A DNA stretch of 64,000 nucleotides from DASXQK01 sp963724385 (GTDB lineage: Bacteria; Pseudomonadota; Alphaproteobacteria; Dongiales; Dongiaceae): positions 1,736,001 through 1,800,000 of the forward strand of contig CAVRUJ010000001.1 in assembly GCA_963724385.1 (NCBI GenBank), written 5' to 3'. Of this stretch, positions 57,684 through 64,000 are shown piece after piece; positions within the stretch are counted from its first letter, which is position 1; each line of letters starts with the position of its first letter. The notes beneath the pieces are model-generated. The model saw only the letters and a program-made list of their open reading frames with translations, was not told the DNA's origin and ran no database searches. The translations under genes were made by a program, and so were the position numbers.

Positions 57684-60026
57684 ATGGACGCAGCCGCTGA
57701 CAGCGCAACGGGTTTGACCAGCGCCGAGGCCGCGCGCCGGCTGGCCGAGGTCGGGCCGAACGCGGTCACGGACCGTGCGCCGCCGGCTTGGCGCGTCTTT
57801 CTCGCCAAATTCTGGACCCCCGTTGCCTGGATGCTCGAGGCCGCAATCATCCTTCAGATCGGGCTCGGCGAACCTCTCGAGGCGGCGGTGATCGCCGGGC
57901 TCCTCGCGTTCAACGCCTGCCTCGGATTTTTCCAGGAGAATCGCGCGGGCGCCGCGCTCGCCGCGCTCAAGAAGCAGCTGGCGCCGATCGCTCTGGTATG
58001 CCGCGACGGTCAGTGGACCAGGCGGCCGGCGGCGGAGCTCGTGCCCGGCGATGCCGTCCGGCTGCCGCTGGGATCGGTGGTGCCGGCGGATGTGCGAATC
58101 CGCGAAGGCTCAATGATGGTCGACCAGTCGATGCTGACCGGGGAATCGGTGCCGATCGACGTCGAGGCCGGGTCGACCGTCTACGCCGGGGCGCTGGTCC
58201 GCCGGGGCCAGGCCCTGGGCGAAGTGACGGCCACCGGGGCCAAGACCTATTTCGGCCGCACCGCCGAGCTTGTCCGCCTCGCCCACGGCGCGAGCAGCGA
58301 GCAAGCGGCCATCCTCGCGGCGGTACGCAGTCTGGCCCTGATCAACGGCGCCCTCACCCTTGGCATTGTCGTCTACGCCCATGCGGTTGCCCTGCCCACG
58401 GCGGATTTGGTCCGCCTTGCGCTGACGGCTCTGCTGGCTTCCATACCGGTCGCGCTACCGGCCACCTTCACCCTCTCGGCGGCGATCGGCGCGCTGGCGC
58501 TCGCTCGCAAGGGCGTTCTGTTGACCCGGCTTTCGGCCGTGCACGAGGCGGCGGGGGTGGACGTGCTGTGCTCCGACAAGACCGGGACCCTGACGCTCAA
58601 CACCCTCGACACCGACCAGATCCTGCCCATGCAAGGCTTCGAGCGCGAGCGCGTGCTGGCTCTTGCGACCCTGGCGAGCTCCGACGCCGACCAGGACCCT
58701 ATCGATGGCGCCATCCGGAAGGCCGCGGCCAGCGCCGGGATCAAGCCGATGGAACGGCTCCTGCGCTTTGTCCCCTTCGATCCGACCAGCAAGACGGCCG
58801 AGGCTTCGCTCGCCGGTGCGGATGGCAGCGAGTTTCGCGTCGTCAAGGGAGCTTTTCAGGCGGTTGCCGGCATGGCCGAGACGCCCGCCGATGCCCGCCG
58901 GCTCGTCGACGAGCTTGCCGGCCAGGGCCATCGCGTCATCGCCGTGGCCGTCGGTCCGGACAAGGCCCTGCGTCTTGCCGGACTGATCGCCCTCAGCGAT
59001 CCGCCGCGCGAGGATTCGGCGGGTCTCGTCGCTGCGCTGCGCGCCATGGGCGTGCGCACGGTCATGATCACGGGCAATTCCGCGGCCACCGCCGTCGCCG
59101 TCGCTCGTAAGGTCGGCATTCCGGATTCGGTTTGCCCCCCGGAGGAGCTGCCTGCGGAGCTGAGCAGCGAGCAGTTCGGCGTCTTCGCCCGCATCCTGCC
59201 CGAGCAGAAATTCCGGCTGGTCAAGGCCTTTCAGCGTCATGGCCATGTCGTCGGCATGTGCGGCGACGGCGCCAACGATGCGCCGGCCCTGCGCCAGGCC
59301 CAGATCGGGATCGCTGTCTCTTCCGCGACGGATGTCGCCAAGGCCGCTGCCGCCCTGGTGCTTACCGAGCCCGGGCTCGGCGGCATCCTCTCCGCCATAC
59401 GCGAGGGCCGGATCGCCTTCCAGCGCCTGCTGACCTACACGCTTAACATGCTGGTCAAGAAGATCGAGGTCGTGCTGTTCCTGGCCGTCGGGCTGGCCAT
59501 GACCGGACATGCCGTCATGACGCCGGTGCTCATGGTCCTGATTTTGGTGACCAACGACTTTCTCAGCATGTCGCTCACGACCGACCGTGCCAGCCCCGCG
59601 CCGGCGCCCAGCCTGTGGCGGATGCCGCGCATCACTGCCGCAGCCGTCCTGCTGGCCGGTTGCAAGCTGCTGTTCTCGACCGCCATCCTTGCCGTGGGAG
59701 TCTTCGCTCTCCGGCTCGACGCCGCGAAGGTCCAGACCCTGGCCTTCGTCACCTTGGCATTCGGCAATCAAGCCGTTCTGTATGCGGTGCGGGAGCGGCG
59801 CCACATGTGGGCGTCCCGGCCCAGCCTCTTGGTCTTGGCATCGTCCGCGGCCGACCTCGGCATCGTGACGGCCCTGGCCTTGGCCGGCCTCCTGATGCAG
59901 GCGCTGCCGTGGCAGATCCCGCTCGCTGTCTTGGGTGCGGCGGCAGGGTTCTCCCTGGCGCTCGATCAGGTCAAGTTGCTGGTTACGGCGACATTCAAGG
60001 TCGAAGAACAATTGGGGTCAGAGTAG
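57684..60026 (+). CDS. P-type (P3A-like) proton-efflux ATPase
   Basis: 780 residues. N-terminal cation-ATPase domain (LTSAEAARRLAEVGPNAVTD), first helices at about 45-90, actuator with MLTGESVP, phosphorylated D298 in CSDKTGTLTLN, hinge GDGANDAPALRQAQIGIAVS, and a C-terminal membrane block with LVTNDFLSMSLTTDR. There are no metal-binding CPC or HMA motifs, which favours a plasma-membrane H+-ATPase. Length is slightly short for the family. The last residues EEQLGSE lie in a segment duplicated at 60314-60350, so the native end may have been replaced. Confidence 0.9.
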   Translation: MDAAADSATGLTSAEAARRLAEVGPNAVTDRAPPAWRVFLAKFWTPVAWMLEAAIILQIGLGEPLEAAVIAGLLAFNACLGFFQENRAGAALAALKKQLAPIALVCRDGQWTRRPAAELVPGDAVRLPLGSVVPADVRIREGSMMVDQSMLTGESVPIDVEAGSTVYAGALVRRGQALGEVTATGAKTYFGRTAELVRLAHGASSEQAAILAAVRSLALINGALTLGIVVYAHAVALPTADLVRLALTALLASIPVALPATFTLSAAIGALALARKGVLLTRLSAVHEAAGVDVLCSDKTGTLTLNTLDTDQILPMQGFERERVLALATLASSDADQDPIDGAIRKAAASAGIKPMERLLRFVPFDPTSKTAEASLAGADGSEFRVVKGAFQAVAGMAETPADARRLVDELAGQGHRVIAVAVGPDKALRLAGLIALSDPPREDSAGLVAALRAMGVRTVMITGNSAATAVAVARKVGIPDSVCPPEELPAELSSEQFGVFARILPEQKFRLVKAFQRHGHVVGMCGDGANDAPALRQAQIGIAVSSATDVAKAAAALVLTEPGLGGILSAIREGRIAFQRLLTYTLNMLVKKIEVVLFLAVGLAMTGHAVMTPVLMVLILVTNDFLSMSLTTDRASPAPAPSLWRMPRITAAAVLLAGCKLLFSTAILAVGVFALRLDAAKVQTLAFVTLAFGNQAVLYAVRERRHMWASRPSLLVLASSAADLGIVTALALAGLLMQALPWQIPLAVLGAAAGFSLALDQVKLLVTATFKVEEQLGSE

Positions 60027-60039
60027 GTTTGTCTCAGTT
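60003..60039 (+). repeat. Direct repeat at 3' ends, copy 1
   Basis: About 30 of 37 bases agree with 60314-60350, including GAACAATT and TAGGTTT-TCTCA. It covers the last codons of the ATPase (EEQLGSE-stop) and the sequence just beyond. Confidence 0.7.
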
Positions 60040-60100
60040 CGAAACGTGAAGGATTCTCGCTCCGATATCCAATCCCAACAGCCCATGTCATATTCGATAC

Positions 60101-60337
60101 ATGACCGCGAATCTCACCGACGCTGAGAAGGCCGCTGAACTTGCCCGCCTTCGGGCCGAGTTCGACAAAGCCGTTCGTTTGGCTGGCGACATGCTGCGCG
60201 GCACGGAACGGCCAGGCCATGAGCTAGAGGGAGAGGCTTTGACCCGCTTCCTGGATGCCGACGAGAAGGCGAGCGCGCTAAGGCGCCGCATCCTCCAAAT
60301 GGAAGCAGAGATTGGTGAACAATTAGGATCAGAATAG
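60101..60337 (+). CDS. Small helical protein of unknown function
   Basis: 78 residues from ATG 60101. Entirely charged and helical (DAEKAAELARLRAEFDKAVR; LDADEKASALRRRILQMEAE), probably a coiled coil. It ends EQLGSE like the ATPase because both stops lie in the repeated segment. No family recognised. Confidence 0.5.
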   Translation: MTANLTDAEKAAELARLRAEFDKAVRLAGDMLRGTERPGHELEGEALTRFLDADEKASALRRRILQMEAEIGEQLGSE

Positions 60338-60350
60338 GTTTATCTCATTT
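60314..60350 (+). repeat. Direct repeat at 3' ends, copy 2
   Basis: Second copy, covering the end of 60101-60337 and the convergent end of the minus-strand frame at 60329. The core CAATTAGGATCAGAAT is a diverged form of CAATTGGGGTCAGAGT at 60009. Confidence 0.7.
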
Positions 60351-60568
60351 AGCACAATCGCAGCGAAAGGGCGCTGGCGCGCCTTGCTCACGGAACTCTT
60401 GAGGAATCGGAAGTAGAAAGCTGCGAACACCAAGACAATGCCAATATTCACTGTGAGCCGTTCCCAGAATCGGTTTCTGAAGAATACGACATCTACACCG
60501 ACTATGACGGCTGCCATCGCCACCACGTAAAGCACGACGGCTACCTGTCTGCCCATTTCACCCAACAT
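60329..60568 (-). CDS. Small two-helix membrane protein
   Basis: 79 residues from ATG 60568 (MLGEMGRQVAVVLYVVAMAA). Two hydrophobic helices (VAVVLYVVAMAAVIVGVDVV; VNIGIVLVFAAFYFRFL) separated by FFRNRFWERL, then a basic tail. No family recognised. The annotated end overlaps the small helical gene by 9 bp, inside the repeated segment. Confidence 0.5.
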   Translation of the reverse strand: MLGEMGRQVAVVLYVVAMAAVIVGVDVVFFRNRFWERLTVNIGIVLVFAAFYFRFLKSSVSKARQRPFAAIVLNEINLF

Positions 60569-60694
60569 CCCCCGGATGACCCTATGTTGGAGCGGATGGT
60601 AGCGCTTTCCTGAGGCCCGTTGAAGCGGTGGATGCCGTCTTGACCACAACGATGGACACCGCGGGCGGTTCGCGGTGATGGATGGGGGAGCGGG

Positions 60695-60793
60695 ATGAGT
60701 GACGTTGTGTTCATTGAGGGGCCTGTAGAACTGTCAGATGGCGAGCTAGGGTGTGGACTCCTAAATGCTCAGGGATGTCCGCTTGCGGGGTAA
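60695..60793 (+). CDS. Possible 32-residue peptide or gene stump
   Basis: MSDVVFIEGPVELSDGELGC start with GGGGGAGCGGG just upstream; the stop TAA lies in the hairpin at 60777. The end (GCGLLNAQGCPLAG) runs through sequence similar to the IS5 end (GTGTGGACTCCTAAATGC). Likely a truncated gene. Low certainty. Confidence 0.3.
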   Translation: MSDVVFIEGPVELSDGELGCGLLNAQGCPLAG

Positions 60794-60804
60794 AGCGGAC
60801 TTTT
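60777..60804 (+). terminator. Rho-independent terminator-like hairpin
   Basis: GTCCGCTT / AAGCGGAC with an 8-base loop, followed directly by TTTT. The same arms recur farther apart at 52604-52673. Confidence 0.6.
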
Positions 60805-60897
60805 CCGGGTTGAGAAATGCGCTCGGGCTACCTAACTCGGATGACAGCAGATGGGAGTGTAAGGCCGGACTTTGGCTTCAAAGAGAAAGGATGCCCA

Positions 60898-61371
60898 ATG
60901 GCAAAGAACACGATTTGCCTCTGGTACGATAAGGACGCCGAGGCTGCTGCCCGCTTCTACGCCAAGACCTTTCCCGACAGCGCGGTGGGTGCCGTCCACC
61001 GTGCACCCAGTGACTACCCATCCGGCAAGAAGGGCGACGTGCTGGTGGTCGAATTCACAGTTGCCGGCGTCCCTTGTCTCGGCCTCAACGGCGGTCCCGC
61101 GTTCAAACATAGCGAAGCCTTCTCGTTCCAGATCGCCACCGACGATCAGCACGAGACCGACCGCTACTGGAACGCCATCGTCGGCAATGGCGGCCAAGAG
61201 AGTGCGTGCGGCTGGTGCAAAGACAAGTGGGGCGTCTGGTGGCAAATCACGCCGCGCGTGCTGATGGAGGCGCTGGCGGCCGGCGGCGGCGAGGCAAAGC
61301 GCGCGTTTGATGCGATGATGGGCATGAAAAAGATCGACGTCGCCGCGATCAAGGCCGCGCGGCGCGGCTGA
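60898..61371 (+). CDS. PhnB-like VOC protein
   Basis: 157 residues from ATG 60898. Starts KNTICLWYDKDAEAAARFYA, continues GDVLVVEFTVAGVPCLGLNG and AFSFQIATDDQHETDRYWNA, then CGWCKDKWGVWWQITPRVLM and a helical end (AFDAMMGMKKIDVAAIKAAR). This is the group named after 3-demethylubiquinone methyltransferase but which lacks a methyltransferase fold. Function unknown. Confidence 0.88.
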   Translation: MAKNTICLWYDKDAEAAARFYAKTFPDSAVGAVHRAPSDYPSGKKGDVLVVEFTVAGVPCLGLNGGPAFKHSEAFSFQIATDDQHETDRYWNAIVGNGGQESACGWCKDKWGVWWQITPRVLMEALAAGGGEAKRAFDAMMGMKKIDVAAIKAARRG

Positions 61372-61442
61372 CGTTCCTATGGCGACCCAGCGAGGCTCCG
61401 GCCAGCCGGTCAATGGCCGGCGGCACCCTGGTTTCTAGTCGA

Positions 61443-62177
61443 TCAGGCTGCCGTGGTCCTCGCTGCAAGGGCAGTTTCGTAATAGTCGGCAAGCTTCGTC
61501 AGGGCGGCGGCACAATCGCCCGCATAACAGGATCCGTGCATCACCGCGAGGCGGCGCGGCTTGAGCGCCGCGAGCATGCGGATGGTCGGCCCGGTGCTCG
61601 GCGTCAGGGATGTCGCCTTGAAGGCATCCTCGGCGGCAATGGCGGCCTCGAGGATGCTGTCGTTGGTGACGGCCGGCCCCCGCCCCACATGGGTGAAAAG
61701 ATCGCCGCAGAAAAGCGTGCCGGTCCTCTCTTCGTAGATGAGACCGGATTCCCAGGCATGCGGCACATGCGGCGTGTCGATGTATCGGACGCGCCTTCCG
61801 CCGATGTCGAGAACCTCGCCGTTCGCAAGCGCGCGGGGCACCCGGTCGGCCAGATCGTTCAGCGACACCATGCAGGCGGTGCGACCATGAACGACCTGGG
61901 CTCTTGGCGCGGCAGCGAGCCAGAGATTCATTGCACCGCACTCGTCGGCCTCGACATGGCCGAATCCAATCCAGCGCAGCCGCTCGATCGGCATGATCGT
62001 GCCGAATGCGGCCGAGATCAGCGGAAACATCATGCGAGGGCCGCAGTGAAAGAGCAGCGGTTCCCCGGCGTCTATGAGATATTGGTTGAAGGTGAAGCCG
62101 GCGGGCGCGGCAATCTCCGGCACGAAGGTCGAAAGGCGATAGATGCGCTCGGCGATTTCATCGACCTGTGTATTCAT
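61443..62177 (-). CDS. MBL-fold di-iron protein (ODP/flavodiiron-like)
   Basis: 244 residues. The metal motif is H-x-E-x-D-E in GFGHVEADECGA, the flavodiiron (ODP) pattern and not HxHxDH. Further ligands: H in VPHAWESGL, D in FCGDLFTHVG and H in VMHGSC. No flavodoxin domain is attached, so it is a stand-alone oxygen-binding di-iron protein type. May sense or reduce O2 or NO. Confidence 0.8.
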   Translation of the reverse strand: MNTQVDEIAERIYRLSTFVPEIAAPAGFTFNQYLIDAGEPLLFHCGPRMMFPLISAAFGTIMPIERLRWIGFGHVEADECGAMNLWLAAAPRAQVVHGRTACMVSLNDLADRVPRALANGEVLDIGGRRVRYIDTPHVPHAWESGLIYEERTGTLFCGDLFTHVGRGPAVTNDSILEAAIAAEDAFKATSLTPSTGPTIRMLAALKPRRLAVMHGSCYAGDCAAALTKLADYYETALAARTTAA

Positions 62178-62299
62178 ACCGCGAGCCCACTTTCCAAGAA
62201 GGTGAATTCGGTGATTCCGGCGAAACGATACCCCTTACCGAGACAATCTCGAAGCGACTTCGGGTGCGATAGCGGCGCAAAGCCGGCCTGGTTCCGTCC

Positions 62300-64000
62300 A
62301 TGCGAGAATCGCCCGTGAGCTACCATCCATCGGCCGCACATGGCGAACCACCGCCAGAGTTCCCCTCAGGCACGCCCGACCGGTTCGCCTCTTCCCGGCT
62401 GGCGCGCGAGATCGAGACGCCGATGCGCGACGGTGTGGTATTGCGCGCCGACCTCTACATGCCGGAAGGCTCAGAGCGCGCGCCCGCCATCCTGATCCGC
62501 CAGCCCTATGGCCGGGCCACGCCCGACATGGCCTTCCGCCAGACCGGCAGCTTCTGGGCCCGCAAGGGCTATGCCTGCGTGGTGCAGGACGTGCGGGGCA
62601 AGTTCTCCTCCGGTGGCAGCTTCGATCCCATGGTCCATGAGGTCGAGGACGGCTTCGACAGCGTCGAATGGGTGAGCCGGCAGCCCTGGTGCAATGGCCG
62701 CGTCGGCATGTGGGGCGAATCCTATTACGGGTTCACCGCGCTCGCCGCCGCGGTCGCCGGCCCGCCGGCGCTCGCCTGCATCGCGCCCGGCGACATCGCC
62801 AGCGACCGGCATTCGATCTGGTTCCGGCAGGGCGCCTTCCTGCTCAACACCATCGGCGCCTGGGCCATCGCCATGGACGCGCCCGAATACGCCGATGTCG
62901 GCCGCATCGATCCCTGGCATCTCCCCTTGAGGGACATGGCGAAGGCGGCGGGGCATGAGGGCCGCTATTTCCGCACCCTCATCGAGCATGCCGGCGATCC
63001 AGCCTGGTGGGCAAGGCGCGGGCTCCGCGACCGGCTCGAGCGGATCAAGATCCCGGTGCTGTTCTGGTCGGGCTGGTACGACAACTACACGAGCGGCCTG
63101 CTCGCGGATTTCGCGGCGCTGGAGCGAGCGAGCCCGCATCCCGAGCGCATCCATCTCCTCGTCGGCCCCTGGGACCACGAGAGCAGCGCGGAGCATACGG
63201 ATCGCGCCATCTGCGTGAAGCTGCCGCCCACGGGCGCGCATCGCTGGGACAGCTATCAGGCGTTCTTCGACCGCTACCTTATGGGGATCGAGAACGGGTT
63301 CGGCGCCACCGGCAAGGTCGACTATTTCACCATCGGCGCCAACCGCTGGCAGCGTTCGGCCTCCTGGCCGCCGCCGGGCACGCAGCCAACCAAGTTTTAT
63401 TTACGTGCCGGCGGCCTTCTTTCGCGCGAAGCGCCGCAGGGGCCCGAAGTTCCGGACCGCTATCGCTACGATCCGGCCGATCCGGTGGCCGAGACCGTGG
63501 GCCGCAACTGCTGGGCGCTCTGCACGGAGCTCGGCGACCGGCGCGAGATCGAGAAGCGAAGCGACGTCGTTTCCTACACGAGCAAGCCGCTGGAAGCGGA
63601 CTGCGAGCTCTCCGGCCCGATCTCGGCATTGCTCCATGCCGCGTCCAGCGCCGTCGATACCGACTTCACGGTCGCGCTCATCGACGTCTTCGAGGACGGC
63701 ACGGCCAACCAGATCCAGGATGGCATCATCCGCGCTGGCCACCGCGAGGATCCCTACCGGGCGCAGCCGATCACCCCCGGCCGGGTTTACGAATACGCGA
63801 TCGATCTCGCGGCCACGAGCTACCTGGTGAGGGCAGGCCATCGCATCCGGGTCGACATCTCCTCCAGCTGCTTCGATCGCTACGACCGCAACCCCAACAC
63901 GGGCGACAGGTTCGGCCATGCCGTCGAAACCAAGGTCGCCGACCAGGCGATCCATCATTCGATGGACGCCCCGTCCTCGATCCTGCTGCCCATCGCGGGC
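62300..64000 (+). CDS. CocE/NonD-family hydrolase, 3' end outside window
   Basis: 567 residues visible, open at the window edge, probably only a few codons short. ATG 62300; a GTG at 62315 is possible. Substrate-binding start REIETPMRDGVVLRADLYMP; nucleophile S141 in GMWGESYYG; acidic and His motifs in LLVGPWDHESS. The C-terminal jelly-roll X-Pro dipeptidase domain begins near 350 (VDYFTIGANRWQRSASWPPP; DFTVALIDVFEDG). Acts on esters or peptides; substrate unknown. Confidence 0.92.
   Translation, partial: MRESPVSYHPSAAHGEPPPEFPSGTPDRFASSRLAREIETPMRDGVVLRADLYMPEGSERAPAILIRQPYGRATPDMAFRQTGSFWARKGYACVVQDVRGKFSSGGSFDPMVHEVEDGFDSVEWVSRQPWCNGRVGMWGESYYGFTALAAAVAGPPALACIAPGDIASDRHSIWFRQGAFLLNTIGAWAIAMDAPEYADVGRIDPWHLPLRDMAKAAGHEGRYFRTLIEHAGDPAWWARRGLRDRLERIKIPVLFWSGWYDNYTSGLLADFAALERASPHPERIHLLVGPWDHESSAEHTDRAICVKLPPTGAHRWDSYQAFFDRYLMGIENGFGATGKVDYFTIGANRWQRSASWPPPGTQPTKFYLRAGGLLSREAPQGPEVPDRYRYDPADPVAETVGRNCWALCTELGDRREIEKRSDVVSYTSKPLEADCELSGPISALLHAASSAVDTDFTVALIDVFEDGTANQIQDGIIRAGHREDPYRAQPITPGRVYEYAIDLAATSYLVRAGHRIRVDISSSCFDRYDRNPNTGDRFGHAVETKVADQAIHHSMDAPSSILLPIAG

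Noticed and set aside
58455..60011. 518-codon minus-strand frame opposite the P-type ATPase
   Set aside because: No domain; the plus strand carries all P-type ATPase motifs.
1..64000. tRNA, rRNA or CRISPR array
   Set aside because: No cloverleaf, rRNA signature or regularly spaced repeats seen on either strand.

Overview
The window is GC-rich and densely coded on both strands, with long spurious antisense frames, as expected of a high-GC proteobacterium. Family content points to an alphaproteobacterium: a PmtA-like phospholipid methyltransferase, an MCE/MlaD protein, TadE/TadG-type pseudopilins, DUF1376 and DUF6456 prophage genes, IS5-family debris and many PAS/GAF/HD-GYP signalling proteins. 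Genus cannot be settled from this sequence. I saw no rRNA, tRNA or CRISPR array.

Layout. 1-1386: end of a cytochrome operon, diheme cytochrome c (DHC) - SHP-like oxygen-binding cytochrome - second DHC; a third DHC lies alone at 10581-11024. 1596-5291: small exported protein, OmpR-type two-component pair, FkbM methyltransferase. 5565-8489: membrane PAS-PAS-GAF-HD-GYP protein. 8535-13037: glycosyltransferase remnant, exported SH3b/FMN-binding protein, PmtA-like enzyme, two nested palindromes, GT2 glycosyltransferase and MCE protein. 13153-17607: prophage remnant with a CI/LexA-like repressor facing an apparently leaderless early gene across a symmetric operator region. 17782-18924: frameshifted YunG-like gene and a HigBA toxin-antitoxin pair.

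19745-36329 is the most coherent accessory block. It holds a cytoplasmic histidine kinase, a single-domain response regulator and a REC-6xPAS-GAF-HD-GYP protein in one operon; a small lipoprotein; an IS5 remnant; three TadE/TadF/TadG-like genes without an assembly machine; a second PAS-HD-GYP protein with a fresh internal PAS duplication; and a MASE1-GGDEF diguanylate cyclase carrying an I-site. Two paralogous small unknown proteins (19745-19951 and 31428-31679) sit beside the two HD-GYP units. I read this as a cyclic-di-GMP control island tied to a surface structure.

36587-41196: small envelope or secreted proteins of unknown role, including one long secreted protein split by a frameshift. 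41376-44310: LysR regulator divergent from isochorismatase-type hydrolase, alpha/beta hydrolase and VOC genes. 44486-50101: envelope/glycan genes (deacetylase-like, GT2, TPR, ArnT-like glycosyltransferase) and an NmrA-type reductase. 50101-52401: second IS5 scrap, Crp/Fnr regulator, lone PAS protein, truncated Crp/Fnr gene and a small GIY-YIG-like protein. 52714-56403: EamA transporter, class III adenylate cyclase with TPRs, and a sulfotransferase; the first and last share a 37-bp upstream element. 56608-64000: membrane protein, methyltransferase, P-type H+-ATPase, duplicated 3' segments, small proteins, VOC, di-iron MBL-fold protein and a CocE/NonD hydrolase running off the end.
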